A stretch of 64,000 nt of DNA from assembly GCF_024684275.1 (NCBI RefSeq), contig NZ_JAIKXF010000010.1, positions 62,001 through 126,000 on the forward strand, in the 5' to 3' direction. This stretch comes from Ruminococcus sp. (lineage in GTDB: Bacteria > Bacillota_A > Clostridia > Oscillospirales > Ruminococcaceae). Positions within the stretch are counted from its first letter, which is position 1. Each line of letters opens with the position of its first letter. The position numbers and the translations under genes are program-made. The notes under the pieces are model-generated. The model saw only the letters and a program-made list of their open reading frames with translations. It was not told the DNA's origin and did not search any database. This document shows positions 1-9,678 of this stretch, one piece after another.

Positions 1-119
1 TCATGCCATGTCTTCTTTGACGACTTTCGTTCGCGATAAGCTGTCAGAAGAAGAACGAATATACACACATCAAGTGCTGCGGCAGCAGCAATACATAATA
101 TCATATCGATTGATTCCAA
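1..119 (-). CDS. Partial small membrane protein, N-terminal end only
   Basis: An open frame on the minus strand starts at a TTG (117-119) preceded by a good GGAGG ribosome-binding site at about 127-131, and runs off the left edge of the window. The 39 visible residues hold one hydrophobic segment (about residues 7-27, Ala- and Leu-rich) followed by a basic stretch (RERKSSKK), which fits an N-out, C-in membrane anchor. An in-frame ATG at codon 6 has no comparable RBS spacing, so the TTG is preferred. Expression probably comes from the promoter at 204-232, about 80 bases upstream, which is almost identical to the one in front of the small gene at 44330. The function is unknown, and the rest of the protein lies outside the window. 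Confidence 0.5.
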   Translation of the reverse strand, partial: MESIDMILCIAAAAALDVCIFVLLLTAYRERKSSKKTWH

Positions 120-203
120 AAATAGACCTCCGATCAGAGAATTTTTTTATAACCTTATGTGTATTCAATAACCGCTTATGCAGCTATTAAAAGCACTTTG
201 AAT

Positions 204-232
204 ATTATAACATATAAGTCTGAAAATAGCAA
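204..232 (-). promoter_or_regulatory. Sigma-A promoter of the left-edge gene (repeat copy A)
   Basis: On the minus strand, TTGCTA (227-232) and TATAAT (204-209) are separated by 17 bases. The spacer and some 45 bases upstream are nearly the same as at 44232-44311. Confidence 0.7.
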
Positions 233-281
233 TAATCGCGGTAAAAGTGGTGCAGATATTTATTTAAGCGCGAAAAAGCAG
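204..281 (-). repeat. Dispersed promoter-bearing repeat, copy A
   Basis: Read on the minus strand, this 78-base stretch aligns almost end to end with 44232-44311 on the plus strand. It begins with an identical CTGCTTTTTCGCGCT, continues through a near-identical TAAATAT-YGCACCACTTTT block, and ends in a TTGCTATTTT...TATAAT promoter. By eye the identity is about 80-85 percent. Each copy sits just upstream of a small gene. Confidence 0.65.
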
Positions 282-325
282 GTTCTTCGCTTATGCATTT
301 TAACAAATGAACTTTGTAAAGCAAA

Positions 326-354
326 GAAAATCCCGAAGAGCGGATCTTCGGGAT
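326..354 (-). terminator. Intrinsic terminator of the ftsH operon
   Basis: A perfect 10-bp stem (330-339 with 345-354, 5-base loop) is followed on the minus strand by TTTTCTTT. It lies 7 bases past the ftsH stop codon. Confidence 0.85.
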
Positions 355-360
355 AAATTC

Positions 361-2268
361 TTATAAATTACTGTCTGAATCCTCAAGATTTGTCTTTTCG
401 TAAGGCGGAATCTCGTCAGGGATATCTGAAACATCAACTATGAGCTCGTTTCTCATAAGCTTTTCAAAGTCATCGCCGTCGATCTTTTCATACTTCAGCA
501 GATATTTTGCAAGAAGGTGCATTTTATCTGCATTTGCCTTGAGTATCTCAAGACAATTCGCGTATGCCTTGTCGATGATTGACTTTACTTCCTCGTCGAT
601 CTGAGCAGCTACAGTTTCGCTGTAATTTTTAGTATGACCGTAGTCCTTGCCAAGAAATACCTCGTCGTTATCCGAACCGTAAACTACAGTGCCAAGCTTT
701 TTTGAAAAACCGTATTTTGTAACCATTTTTCTTGCTGTTGATGTAGCTCTTTCAATATCGTTTGAAGCACCTGTACAGATATCATTTGTAAATAATTCCT
801 CAGCACAGCGTCCGCCAAGCAGTGAAATGATATTTTCGAACATTGTTGTGCGTGAGAGATGCTGATCGTCTGTATCGGGACGATAAATTGTCATACCGGC
901 TGCCATACCACGCTGAATAATAGTAACCTGATGAACTCTGTCCTGTGTCTTGAGGTTATAGGATGCAACTGCGTGACCGGCTTCATGATAAGCAGTAATA
1001 AAATTGTCACGAGGAGTAACGACCCTTGATTTCTTCTCAGGACCGGCTATTACCTTTAGAGTAGCTTCTTCAATATCAGCCTCTGTTATTGACAGCCTAT
1101 CGTTTCTTGCAGCAAGGAGAGCAGCTTCGTTGAGCACATTTTCAAGATCAGCACCTGTAAAGCCTCGTGTCGTTCTTGCGATGCGCTTGATATCCACATC
1201 AGGTCCGAGAGGCTTATTCTTTGAGTGAACGAGAAGTATTTCCTCACGTCCCTTGACATCAGGATATCCGACAACGATCTGTCTGTCGAAACGGCCCGGT
1301 CTGAGAAGAGCGGGATCAAGGATATCTCGTCTGTTTGTAGCGGCAAGAACAATAACGCTGTCGTTGCCTGTAAAGCCGTCCATTTCAACGAGAAGCTGAT
1401 TAAGCGTCTGTTCACGCTCATCATGACCGCCGCCGAGACCTGCGCCTCTGTGGCGTCCTACGGCGTCAATCTCATCAATGAAAATTATAGCAGGAGCGTG
1501 CTTCTTAGCCTGCTCAAAGAGGTCTCTTACACGTGAAGCACCGACACCAACGAACATTTCAACGAAATCAGAACCCGATATAGGGAAGAACGGGCAGCCT
1601 GCCTCACCTGCAACTGCACGGGCAAGAAGTGTCTTACCTGTACCGGGAGGACCGAGAAGAAGAACACCCTTTGGCACCTTTGCGCCGAGATCGGTATATT
1701 TCTTAGGATTTTTGAGGTAGTCAACTATCTCTATAAGCTCCTGTTTTTCCTCGTCAGCACCTGCAACGTCCTTAAAGGTAGCCTTGCGTCCGCTTGAGCC
1801 GTTTTTCAGGTTAGCCTTGCCGAATGTTGCGTACTTTCCGCCGCCGCCGCTCTGCTTCATCATAAAGTAGAGGATAGCTATACCGAGAAGTATGGTGAGG
1901 ATTACCGGAATGAGAGAGTACAGCCATGTCCTGTCTGTTATCTTGATGTAATCCTGTTCAAGAGGCTTATCATGTGAGGCATTGTATTCCTTACGGTAAT
2001 CCTTTGTATCCTCAAGGAAAATATTAACATTAGGAACAGTATAATGCCTGTCCTTCTCTTCGTCATTGATCCTGTATGTCAGTTCGCCTGTACCGAGGTC
2101 AAGCTCGTAATACGAGACATCATAATTGTCAAAGTAACTGATTATAGTTGTGTACTCGGTTTTATCGGTATTAGCATTGAGCTTTGAGCTTATAAGAATA
2201 AGACAAAGAACCGCAATGGTAATAACGATAAGGTAGGTGAAAACTCCCTTGTTTCTTTTTGGTGTCAA
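361..2268 (-). CDS. ftsH: ATP-dependent zinc metalloprotease FtsH
   Basis: Membrane-anchored AAA+ protease that extracts and degrades misfolded membrane proteins and some short-lived regulators. The 635 residues show two membrane segments (about 10-28 and 116-137) around an extracytoplasmic loop. The AAA module follows, with Walker A GPPGTGKT (206-213), Walker B IIFIDEID (261-268) and a second region of homology ending in RPGRFDRQ (323-330). The zinc protease motif is HEAGH (428-432). Length and layout are normal for the family. Translation starts at a TTG at 2266-2268 with GGAGAGG 6 bases upstream. It is the last gene of the minus-strand run tilS-ftsH, 17 bases after tilS, a neighbourhood common in Firmicutes, although the usual hpt gene between them is missing. 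Confidence 0.97.
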   Translation of the reverse strand: MTPKRNKGVFTYLIVITIAVLCLILISSKLNANTDKTEYTTIISYFDNYDVSYYELDLGTGELTYRINDEEKDRHYTVPNVNIFLEDTKDYRKEYNASHDKPLEQDYIKITDRTWLYSLIPVILTILLGIAILYFMMKQSGGGGKYATFGKANLKNGSSGRKATFKDVAGADEEKQELIEIVDYLKNPKKYTDLGAKVPKGVLLLGPPGTGKTLLARAVAGEAGCPFFPISGSDFVEMFVGVGASRVRDLFEQAKKHAPAIIFIDEIDAVGRHRGAGLGGGHDEREQTLNQLLVEMDGFTGNDSVIVLAATNRRDILDPALLRPGRFDRQIVVGYPDVKGREEILLVHSKNKPLGPDVDIKRIARTTRGFTGADLENVLNEAALLAARNDRLSITEADIEEATLKVIAGPEKKSRVVTPRDNFITAYHEAGHAVASYNLKTQDRVHQVTIIQRGMAAGMTIYRPDTDDQHLSRTTMFENIISLLGGRCAEELFTNDICTGASNDIERATSTARKMVTKYGFSKKLGTVVYGSDNDEVFLGKDYGHTKNYSETVAAQIDEEVKSIIDKAYANCLEILKANADKMHLLAKYLLKYEKIDGDDFEKLMRNELIVDVSDIPDEIPPYEKTNLEDSDSNL

Positions 2269-2285
2269 GTTATCCTCTCCATTCT

Positions 2286-3623
2286 TTAGTGTCTTTCTAC
2301 TGAAACTTTAAGACATCTGACCGTATTATTATCAGGTGCAACACGGTCGGCTATACCTATGCCCTCCGCAAAAATTGTACCTGCTTCATCTTCGATGAAG
2401 TGAAGCGTAGGACGTAACTCAGCATCAATAGTTTCATTTATCAGCTTTTTTATCGAAGAAGTAAAGCGTCTTCCGCTAAGCATTATTTTGTCGCCGAACC
2501 TTCGGCTTCTTAATATAGCCCTTCCATTTATTTTATCATAATCAAGGAGATAAAATGTGGATTTTTTATGAACAGCTTCAATTTTCTTCAAATTATCACA
2601 TTCGACAATTTCACAGATAAGCTCGCAATTGTCGAAAATTCGGTTTTTACCGATGATGAGCGGTGATCGTATTACATTATTTGACTGAGCAGTTATTTTT
2701 TTTAGTATCAAAGAATCACCTGTGCCGATCAGATAAATATCTCCCGAGATATTTATCTTTCCGCCGTTCATCAGGGCATTATCAGCTTCCTCAAGGCGTT
2801 TATGAGAGTAGGGAAGTTTATTTTCACTGAGTAGTCTTGATATACACCGCTTTCTGATGACAGGCGGATATATGCAAAGTCCATTCAGAGCATTTTGGTT
2901 TTGGCAATTATTCATTGCTTCATTTGTCTGAGCTTCAATATAGGCATTTTCTTCGCGGACAGTATTTATTGAATTTATAGACGTTTCCACGGCTGAGCAG
3001 TTTATTTCCGCAAGCATAGGCAGGATTTTATGCCTTATCTTGTTTCGGGTGTAGTCGTCCGAGAGATTTGTACTGTCGGTCACATATGACTGATGACGTT
3101 CTGAAAGAAAACTTTCTATTTCCTGCCGTGTAACAGTAAGAAGCGGTCTTATGATATTTCCGCGGACAGGAGGGATGCCGGCAAGTCCTTTTATCCCTGT
3201 ACCGCGGGCAAGATTCAGGATAACTGTTTCAAGGTTATCGTTAGCATTATGAGCAGTTGCAAGCTTCTTGCCCTCGGAATATTCATTGAAAATACTGTAT
3301 CTGAGCTTTCTTGCGGCTTCTTCAGTTGACAGGGAATTCAGCTCAGCATAGCTTCTCACATCACATGATACAGCTCTGAAAGGTACATTCAGTTTTTTGC
3401 AGAGTTCACAGCAGAACTGTTCATCGCCGTCGCTTTCAGCTCCGCGGAGACAGTGATTCACATGAAGCGCTTCAACGTTTATTCCAAGTCTTTGGCTGAG
3501 CTCAGATAAAGCAATAAGAAGTGCAACACTGTCAGCACCGCCGGACAGTCCGCATACGACTGAATCGCCGCAGGATATCATGTTATTAACAGTAATAAAA
3601 TCATATATCTTAGTCAACATCAT
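2286..3623 (-). CDS. tilS: tRNA(Ile)-lysidine synthase
   Basis: Adds lysine to C34 of the CAU-anticodon isoleucine tRNA using ATP, switching its codon from AUG to AUA and its charging from Met to Ile; essential and cytoplasmic. The N-terminal PP-loop ATPase signature is SGGADS at residues 27-32, followed by the conserved ATAHNANDNLET region typical of TilS. The C-terminal third contains the ARLRSRRFGDK-type segment (here AILRSRRFGDK) seen in full-length TilS. At 445 residues it is of the long type. The start codon overlaps the dnaB stop in an ATGA arrangement, which indicates translational coupling. The next gene downstream is ftsH. Confidence 0.95.
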   Translation of the reverse strand: MMLTKIYDFITVNNMISCGDSVVCGLSGGADSVALLIALSELSQRLGINVEALHVNHCLRGAESDGDEQFCCELCKKLNVPFRAVSCDVRSYAELNSLSTEEAARKLRYSIFNEYSEGKKLATAHNANDNLETVILNLARGTGIKGLAGIPPVRGNIIRPLLTVTRQEIESFLSERHQSYVTDSTNLSDDYTRNKIRHKILPMLAEINCSAVETSINSINTVREENAYIEAQTNEAMNNCQNQNALNGLCIYPPVIRKRCISRLLSENKLPYSHKRLEEADNALMNGGKINISGDIYLIGTGDSLILKKITAQSNNVIRSPLIIGKNRIFDNCELICEIVECDNLKKIEAVHKKSTFYLLDYDKINGRAILRSRRFGDKIMLSGRRFTSSIKKLINETIDAELRPTLHFIEDEAGTIFAEGIGIADRVAPDNNTVRCLKVSVERH

Positions 3624-4975
3624 ATATTCTCAGGCGGAGCATTGTAATCGGGATTTGAAAAGCGTGTGAACTGTCCGTCCCAGATGAGCTCAACAGTACC
3701 TGTTTCGCCGTGACGGTTTTTCGCCACGATACATTCGGATATATTCTGTCGCTGACTTTCCTTATTATAGTAAGCGTCGCGATAGAGAAAAAGCACTATA
3801 TCGGCATCCTGCTCAATAGAACCCGATTCACGGAGGTCAGACAGCATTGGTCGTTTATCGGTACGGCTCTCAACAGCACGAGAGAGCTGTGAAAGCAGTA
3901 TTACAGGAACATTAAGCTCCTTAGCCATGACCTTCAGCTGACGGGTTATTTCACTGATAACGGTAACACGGTTATCTGAACGCGAGGTGGATTCCATAAG
4001 CTGTAGATAGTCGATGATGACAAGTCCGAGATTCTTAGTTCTGCGGAGCTTTGCCTTCATCTTCTGAACAGTCATGCTCGCGGTATCGTCGATATAAAGG
4101 GGGAGTGTGCTGAGATAACCTGCACTTGTGGCGAGCTTTACCCAGTCATCACCTGATATTCTGCCGTTTCGGAGCGTATTTGACTCAACAAGAGCTTCTG
4201 TGGAAAGGATTCTTGTGGCAATTTGCTCCTTGGACATTTCGAGGTTGAATGTAACGACCTCTTTATCAGCTCGTCTTGCAACATTTGTTGCGATATTCAT
4301 TGCAAAAGACGTCTTTCCCATACCGGGGCGGGCAGCGATGATTATCAGGTCGGATTTATTAAGTCCGGAGGTAATGCTGTCAAGTAGAGTAAATCCTGTC
4401 CTTGCGCCGACATACTTGTCCTTATCTGGACCTGAGATCTTTCCGAGGCGGTCATAAGCCTCAGAGATCGCCTCGGATAGTGGAACAAGACCTCTTACAT
4501 CACGCCCCTGACGGATATCATAAATCTTTTGTTCAGCCGCATCAAGAAGAAGCTGTGCATTCTGCTCACCTGACTGTACTTCCTCAAGAATTGATCTTGC
4601 AACATAGCTTAGACTTCTGAGGAAGTATTTATCTGCAACAATTTTGCAGTAGCTTTCGATATTGGCGGTCGAGGGGAGAAGATTTCCTATCTCTGCAAGA
4701 TAGCGTCTTCCTTCGGCAGGGCTCTCAAATATATGCTGCTTTTCAGCCTCATTGAGTACAGTTACGATATCAACGGGCAAACTCATTGAATTCATTTGCA
4801 GCATTATCGAATACAGCGCCTTATGCTGGTCGTTGTAGAAGTATTCGGGCTTAATTAGCTCAATAACGTCCGAAAGAACCTGCGGATCTGAGATTATCGC
4901 ACCTAAAACAGACTGCTCCGCCTCGATACTGTGTGGCAGTTCTCTGGCGGAGAGCAGAATATCGTTTTCGTCCAT
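3620..4975 (-). CDS. dnaB: Replicative DNA helicase DnaB
   Basis: Hexameric replicative helicase (the protein called DnaC in Bacillus subtilis) that unwinds DNA at the fork. It has the N-terminal DnaB domain (EAEQSVLGAI and onwards) and a RecA-like C-terminal domain with Walker A ARPGMGKTS, Walker B LVIIDYLQLM and the SDLRESGSIEQDAD motif. The frame is open back to a GTG at 4984, but the ATG at 4973-4975 is placed about 6 bases after an AGGTG and gives the usual MDENDILL start, so I prefer it (451 residues). It sits between rplI and tilS and overlaps tilS by 4 bases, the classic gdpP-rplI-dnaB order of Firmicutes. Confidence 0.96.
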   Translation of the reverse strand: MDENDILLSARELPHSIEAEQSVLGAIISDPQVLSDVIELIKPEYFYNDQHKALYSIMLQMNSMSLPVDIVTVLNEAEKQHIFESPAEGRRYLAEIGNLLPSTANIESYCKIVADKYFLRSLSYVARSILEEVQSGEQNAQLLLDAAEQKIYDIRQGRDVRGLVPLSEAISEAYDRLGKISGPDKDKYVGARTGFTLLDSITSGLNKSDLIIIAARPGMGKTSFAMNIATNVARRADKEVVTFNLEMSKEQIATRILSTEALVESNTLRNGRISGDDWVKLATSAGYLSTLPLYIDDTASMTVQKMKAKLRRTKNLGLVIIDYLQLMESTSRSDNRVTVISEITRQLKVMAKELNVPVILLSQLSRAVESRTDKRPMLSDLRESGSIEQDADIVLFLYRDAYYNKESQRQNISECIVAKNRHGETGTVELIWDGQFTRFSNPDYNAPPENI

Positions 4976-4987
4976 ATTACGCACCTA

Positions 4988-5434
4988 TCAGCCTTCGCTG
5001 ACTTCAACGTCGATAGTCTCTGCAATGCCGTTATAGAGCTTTACTGTTGCGGTATATGAACCGAAATTCTTTATATCTGTGCTGAGAACTATCTTTTTCT
5101 TATCTACATTTACACCAAGCTGGCGTGATAAAGCGTCGGCAACATTTGCAGCCGTTACAGAGCCGAAGAGCTTTCCGTTTGAGCCAGCCTTTGCGGTTAT
5201 CTCAATCTTTTTGCCCTTGAGTTTTGCAGCAGCATCCTTTGCAGACTGAATATCAACGTCTATCTTGTGCTGAGCAGAAGCCTGAGCTCCCTCAAGCTTG
5301 TTCATATTCTCTGGTGTTGCTTCAACGGCATAGCCCTTAGGAAGAAGCATATTACGTGCATAGCCGTCTGCAACATTTTTTAATTCGCCTTTTTTGCCAG
5401 AGCCTTTAACGTCCTGTAAAAAAATAACCTTCAT
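4988..5434 (-). CDS. rplI: 50S ribosomal protein L9
   Basis: Two-domain ribosomal protein that binds domain V of 23S rRNA at the base of the L1 stalk. The N-terminal L9 domain starts with the canonical [17 protein letters not shown] and contains the YARN-LLPKG signature; a helical linker and the C-terminal domain follow. The frame could extend to a TTG 12 bases further upstream, but that codon directly abuts the AAAGG ribosome-binding site, so the ATG at 5432-5434 is the real start (148 residues, a normal length). It lies between the gdpP-like gene and dnaB with short gaps, in one operon. Confidence 0.97.
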   Translation of the reverse strand: MKVIFLQDVKGSGKKGELKNVADGYARNMLLPKGYAVEATPENMNKLEGAQASAQHKIDVDIQSAKDAAAKLKGKKIEITAKAGSNGKLFGSVTAANVADALSRQLGVNVDKKKIVLSTDIKNFGSYTATVKLYNGIAETIDVEVSEG

Positions 5435-5452
5435 TGGTGATACCAACCTTTC

Positions 5453-7429
5453 TTACTGTGTATTTTCCGCATTTTTACGGCATTCATCTATTGCATATAT
5501 AAGTGATTTTACAGCGTCTTCAACCGAGATACCTTCCAGCTGAGCTGCAGCCATAGTCTGATGACCGCCTCCGCCAAGCTGTTCCATAATTACCTGCACG
5601 TTGAGAGCGCCCAGTGATCTTGCTGATATGTTAAGTGTACTTCCTGTTTTGTAGATAACAAATGAAGCATCTACATCGGTTATTCCGAGCAGCTCATCAG
5701 CAGCCTGCGGAGCTACAAGGCGTATATCGTCAGACTTGAAATCAGCTGCGGCGATAGCGCAATTATTATGTATCTTCGCAGAAGCAACTATCTGAGTTTT
5801 TCTTCTGTATGAATCAATTGAATTCGAGAACAGCAGCTTTACGGCGACTGTATCAGCTCCCAGCTTTTTCAGGAAAGCGGCAGCTTCAAATGTCCTGACA
5901 CCGGTCCTCATAACAAAATTCTTTGTATCCAGCATTATACCTGCAAGGAGAGCATCAGCATGACAGTTCATAAGCTTCTCTTCACCGTCATAATTGAAAT
6001 ACTCAAGAAGTTCCGTTACCATTTCAGATGCCGATGAAGCATAGGGCTCGTGGTGAAAAATGACTGCATTGTCAATAAAATTGACATTTTTTCTATGGTG
6101 GTCAATAACTACTATATTCTTTGATTTTTCATAGAGAGCTCTGCTTTCCACGTAATCCTTATTGTGGGTGTCAACTATAATGAGCAGATCGTTCTGTGCG
6201 ATCATGCTTTCAGCCGCAGACGGTGTGATAAACAAATCACCGCCGGTCTCTTCGTCCACGATGTCAATAAGGTTTGAGGCGAGATTCTTTGTTCTGTCAA
6301 CAGCTATATATACAGGCTTGCCCACAAGGGAGATAGCTCCTGCAAGACCGCAGGCAGCTCCTACTGAGTCAAGATCGCCGAAACGATGTCCCATAATGAA
6401 TATCTTGTCGCTGTTCATTATCAGATCCTGCAAAGCGTTTGCGATGATACGTGTTTTTGAGCGTGAACGCTTTTCAACACCATTTGATACGCCTCCGAAG
6501 AAGCGGTATCCGTTATCTGTTTTTACTACAGCCTGATCTCCGCCTCGTCCAAGAGCCATATCAAGACACTGACGGGCGAATTTTTCGCTTTCTGCAAGGG
6601 AAGAAGCTCCCTGACCAACACCAATGGAGAAGGTGAGGGAATATTTTCCTGAGATCTTTATATTCCTTGCAGCATCAAGTATCTTGAACTTGCTGTCGAT
6701 TATCTCATTTATATGATGATTTTCAAGTACTGCAAAGAAAGTGTTGGACGAGGTTTTTTTGATAAAGCCATTGGTCTTGCTCATGAAGTTCTCTATGAGC
6801 TTTTCTGTTTCAACAGAAGCCTGTGCCTTTTCGCTTTCCTTTGCATTCTGCATGATATCGTCATAGTTGTCGATGTTTATGATAACAACGTTGGGGTGTG
6901 ACTCGTCCATTCGCTTTTTGACGGTATAATAGCTTGTATCGTCGTGAAAATACAGAACAAGGAATGACATATCGTTCTTGTCGAACTTTTCGGCTGTGAC
7001 ATTGTATATCGAGCCGTTCATGGGACATATTGCAGTGCCGTCTTTTAAAAGCATATTCATGTCTATCTTGACGAATCCCTCAAGTTCAAGCCCGTATACG
7101 TCCTGTCCCAGACCAATTTTTTCAGCAAATATCTGATTATACCAGACGAATTGACGGTTATCATCGATAACAGCCACAGGAGCAGGCAGTGAATTCATAA
7201 ATTCAGCGGCAGAGCTTTCAAGATGCTGATTCATTTTAGAAATGCGCCGCATTGAATTCTTGGAATATATTATAGTATAGATAACACAAATCAGTATAAG
7301 TGTGACCACTGAGAGTATCAGTGTATTGAGCACTGTGTTTTTGCGGTCACTCAGCAGATATGTTGGGATAAGTACTCCAAGCACCAAAATATGGAGTATC
7401 ATCAGAACTGCCGGAAATTTCTTTTTCAA
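5453..7429 (-). CDS. gdpP: GdpP-type cyclic-di-AMP phosphodiesterase (PAS-GGDEF-DHH/DHHA1)
   Basis: Membrane-bound enzyme of the family that hydrolyses c-di-AMP to pApA and so controls cell-wall and potassium homeostasis. The 658 residues show two membrane segments (about 8-25 and 34-55), a PAS-like domain (about 75-165), a degenerate GGDEF domain (about 180-300) and the DHH/DHHA1 phosphoesterase. Its metal-binding motifs are HRFGDLDS (348-355), DTH (420-422) and DHH (443-445), with a GGGGHQ motif near residue 618. All expected catalytic residues are present. Start is a TTG at 7427-7429 with GGAG 7 bases upstream. The gdpP-rplI-dnaB neighbourhood is conserved in Firmicutes. The name rests on domain order and context. 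Confidence 0.92.
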   Translation of the reverse strand: MKKKFPAVLMILHILVLGVLIPTYLLSDRKNTVLNTLILSVVTLILICVIYTIIYSKNSMRRISKMNQHLESSAAEFMNSLPAPVAVIDDNRQFVWYNQIFAEKIGLGQDVYGLELEGFVKIDMNMLLKDGTAICPMNGSIYNVTAEKFDKNDMSFLVLYFHDDTSYYTVKKRMDESHPNVVIINIDNYDDIMQNAKESEKAQASVETEKLIENFMSKTNGFIKKTSSNTFFAVLENHHINEIIDSKFKILDAARNIKISGKYSLTFSIGVGQGASSLAESEKFARQCLDMALGRGGDQAVVKTDNGYRFFGGVSNGVEKRSRSKTRIIANALQDLIMNSDKIFIMGHRFGDLDSVGAACGLAGAISLVGKPVYIAVDRTKNLASNLIDIVDEETGGDLFITPSAAESMIAQNDLLIIVDTHNKDYVESRALYEKSKNIVVIDHHRKNVNFIDNAVIFHHEPYASSASEMVTELLEYFNYDGEEKLMNCHADALLAGIMLDTKNFVMRTGVRTFEAAAFLKKLGADTVAVKLLFSNSIDSYRRKTQIVASAKIHNNCAIAAADFKSDDIRLVAPQAADELLGITDVDASFVIYKTGSTLNISARSLGALNVQVIMEQLGGGGHQTMAAAQLEGISVEDAVKSLIYAIDECRKNAENTQ

Positions 7430-7484
7430 CTTTAAGCTCCTTTCGGATATGCCTGCCGAAGCTGTGAAGCCGCGGCACAGCTTA

Positions 7485-9314
7485 TCATGTTTCCATGATA
7501 ATGGGGAGTATCATAGGACTGCGCTTTGTTTTCTGATAAATATAATCAGAAAGCGCGTCGCGAAGCTTGCCTTTGAGTGAATTCCATTCTCTGAGCTCGC
7601 TTGCGGAGCATTTTGCGAGAGTATCGGTCAAAAGTCCCTTTGCTTCGTCCATGAGCTCCTCAGATTCACGGACATATACGAATCCGCGTGATATTATATC
7701 AGGACCTGCAACTATCTCATTGCTGCTTCTTTCGATACCGATAACGATGATGATAAGACCGTCCTGAGCAAGGTGTTTTCTGTCGCGGAGAACTATTGAA
7801 CCTACATCTCCGACACCGAGGCCGTCAACAAGAACTCGACCGGCAGGGACCTGTGAAACGACTTTCATCGTACTGCCGTCAGTTTCGATGACATTGCCTA
7901 TTTCAGCGATTATAACGTTATCCTTTGGCATACCGAGCTGGAGCGCAAGATCTGCGTGTTTTTTCAGGTGCTTGTACTCGCCGTGGACAGGGATAAAGAA
8001 CTTTGGCTTTGTAAGTGACTGCATGAGCTTCAGCTCTTCCTGACAGGCGTGTCCCGAAACGTGGACCTCGTACATAGCCTCATAAACTACCTCAGCACCT
8101 GATTTCATCAGTTCATTTACTACTCTGGTAACAAATTTTTCATTGCCGGGAATAGGAGTTGCCGAAATAATGATAAAGTCCATAGGCGTAATATTGACCT
8201 TTTTATGGTCGTTCATAGCCATTCTTGTAAGGGCTGACATCGGTTCGCCCTGACTGCCAGTAGTTATAAGAACAATCTGCTCGCTTGCATAACGGTTCAT
8301 CATTTCAATGTCGATAAATATACCGTCAGGAGCATCAAGATATCCCAGTTCGATAGCGGTATTGATAACATTGACCATGCTTCTGCCGAATACAGCTACC
8401 TTACGTCCATATCTTGCGGCGCAGTTCACTATCTGCTGAACACGATGTATATTAGATGAGAAGGTAGCGATAATTATACGTTTGCCTTCGCCCTTCTGGA
8501 AAAGCTTATCGAAGGAATCTCCGACGGTTCTTTCAGAATGTGTATAGCCCGGGCGTTCAGCGTTTGTAGAGTCAGCCATCAGCGCCAGTACTCCGCGGCT
8601 TCCGAGCTCACCGAAACGTGCAAGGTCTATAATTTTGCCGTCGATAGGGGAGTAATCTACCTTGAAATCGCCTGTATGGACGATTACTCCGGCAGGAGTA
8701 TGGATAGCCATACCGACCGAATCAGGTATAGAATGGTTTACTTTTATGAATTCAACGGCCATGCAGCCCATTTTTACAGTCTTTTTGGGCTCAACGATGT
8801 TGAGATTCACCTTGCCGTAGAGTCCCTGTTCCTTGAGCTTGCCCTCAATAAGCCCGATAGTAAGTCTTGTAGCATAAACAGGTACATTTATCTTTTTAAG
8901 CAGATAAGCAAGACCGCCGATATGGTCCTCATGACCATGTGTTATGACGATACCTCTAACCTTTTCCTTGTTTCGTTCAACATAGGTAAAATCAGGGATA
9001 ACTATGTCAACACCGGGCATATCAGCGTCAGGGAAGGCAAGTCCGCAGTCGAGGATAAACATATCGTTAGAACATTCAAATACGGTCATGTTCTTTCCGA
9101 TCTCGTTAAGTCCTCCGAGAGGAATTATCTTAACAGGGGTTTTTTTGACTTCCTTAGGCTGTCTTGTACGTGCTTTAGTCTTTGCAGGTGTGGATACTTC
9201 AGCCTTTACAGCAGTATCCTTTACGGGCTTTTCCTTTGTGGAAGTTCTTCTTCTGTATGTCCTTTTAGGGGCAGCAGCAGACTTCTTTGTATTGTTTTTT
9301 TCTTTTTCGTTCAC
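7485..9314 (-). CDS. rnjA: Ribonuclease J
   Basis: Metallo-beta-lactamase/beta-CASP ribonuclease with 5'-3' exonuclease and endonuclease activity in mRNA decay and rRNA maturation. An unusually basic, Lys/Thr/Arg-rich extension of about 60 residues precedes the catalytic domain, which carries the zinc motif HGHEDH (126-131). The beta-CASP and C-terminal domains follow; the protein ends near SPMILPIIMET. A typical RNase J is about 555 residues, so the 609-residue length is explained by the N-terminal tail. The GTG start (9312-9314) has a GAGGTC Shine-Dalgarno. It is the first gene of the minus-strand run and is preceded by a leader of about 360 bases with a perfect promoter. J1 versus J2 cannot be decided here. 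Confidence 0.94.
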   Translation of the reverse strand: MNEKEKNNTKKSAAAPKRTYRRRTSTKEKPVKDTAVKAEVSTPAKTKARTRQPKEVKKTPVKIIPLGGLNEIGKNMTVFECSNDMFILDCGLAFPDADMPGVDIVIPDFTYVERNKEKVRGIVITHGHEDHIGGLAYLLKKINVPVYATRLTIGLIEGKLKEQGLYGKVNLNIVEPKKTVKMGCMAVEFIKVNHSIPDSVGMAIHTPAGVIVHTGDFKVDYSPIDGKIIDLARFGELGSRGVLALMADSTNAERPGYTHSERTVGDSFDKLFQKGEGKRIIIATFSSNIHRVQQIVNCAARYGRKVAVFGRSMVNVINTAIELGYLDAPDGIFIDIEMMNRYASEQIVLITTGSQGEPMSALTRMAMNDHKKVNITPMDFIIISATPIPGNEKFVTRVVNELMKSGAEVVYEAMYEVHVSGHACQEELKLMQSLTKPKFFIPVHGEYKHLKKHADLALQLGMPKDNVIIAEIGNVIETDGSTMKVVSQVPAGRVLVDGLGVGDVGSIVLRDRKHLAQDGLIIIVIGIERSSNEIVAGPDIISRGFVYVRESEELMDEAKGLLTDTLAKCSASELREWNSLKGKLRDALSDYIYQKTKRSPMILPIIMET

Positions 9315-9484
9315 TATATGACCTCACTTTCAAAAATAGGGAAGACTTTCACATGAACGCAGTGAAGGTCTCTATGATATGTAAAAACGCTCCGAAATAT
9401 TACAAACTGTAAATGTTATACAAAACTCACAACGAATGTAAAATTAATGTTATCAACAAAATAGCGATAAAAATACTGACCACA

Positions 9485-9672
9485 TCAAGCAGGCAAACGT
9501 ACAAGCTCTTTGAATTTGAGCCAAACCTGTTGGTATATGTGACCTGATAACATTATGATCCCGAAGCTGTTGACCGTATATCGCCGTGCGGTCTTATATC
9601 TTAATGGCGATTTTCCGCCATAAAAGCCTTTTAAAATACATTGTGGCATAATTTGCCAAGCATAACTATTCA
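9485..9672 (-). ncRNA. Candidate structured RNA or long 5' leader upstream of rnjA
   Basis: A perfect sigma-A promoter at 9679-9707 (minus) should start transcription near 9672, about 360 bases before the rnjA start codon. The first 190 bases can fold on the minus strand: GGCAAA (9652-9657) can pair with TTTGCC (9492-9497), with ACAA/TTGT pairing nested inside. This closes a domain that contains a TGGCG/CGCCA hairpin (9605-9620) and a GACCG/CGGTC hairpin (9572-9593). That overall shape is reminiscent of 6S RNA, but I cannot match its consensus and see no internal terminator. It could equally be a regulatory leader of rnjA. A 62-codon frame here has no RBS and odd composition, so I do not call a protein. 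Confidence 0.35.
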
Positions 9673-9678
9673 AATATA

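Noticed and set aside
8538..9356. A 272-codon plus-strand frame antisense to rnjA
   Set aside because: It has no RBS and lies entirely opposite a well-supported gene whose codon use explains the open frame.
9485..9673. A 62-codon minus-strand frame upstream of rnjA
   Set aside because: There is no ribosome-binding site, it begins right at the predicted transcription start, and the region shows paired RNA helices. A structured RNA or leader fits better.
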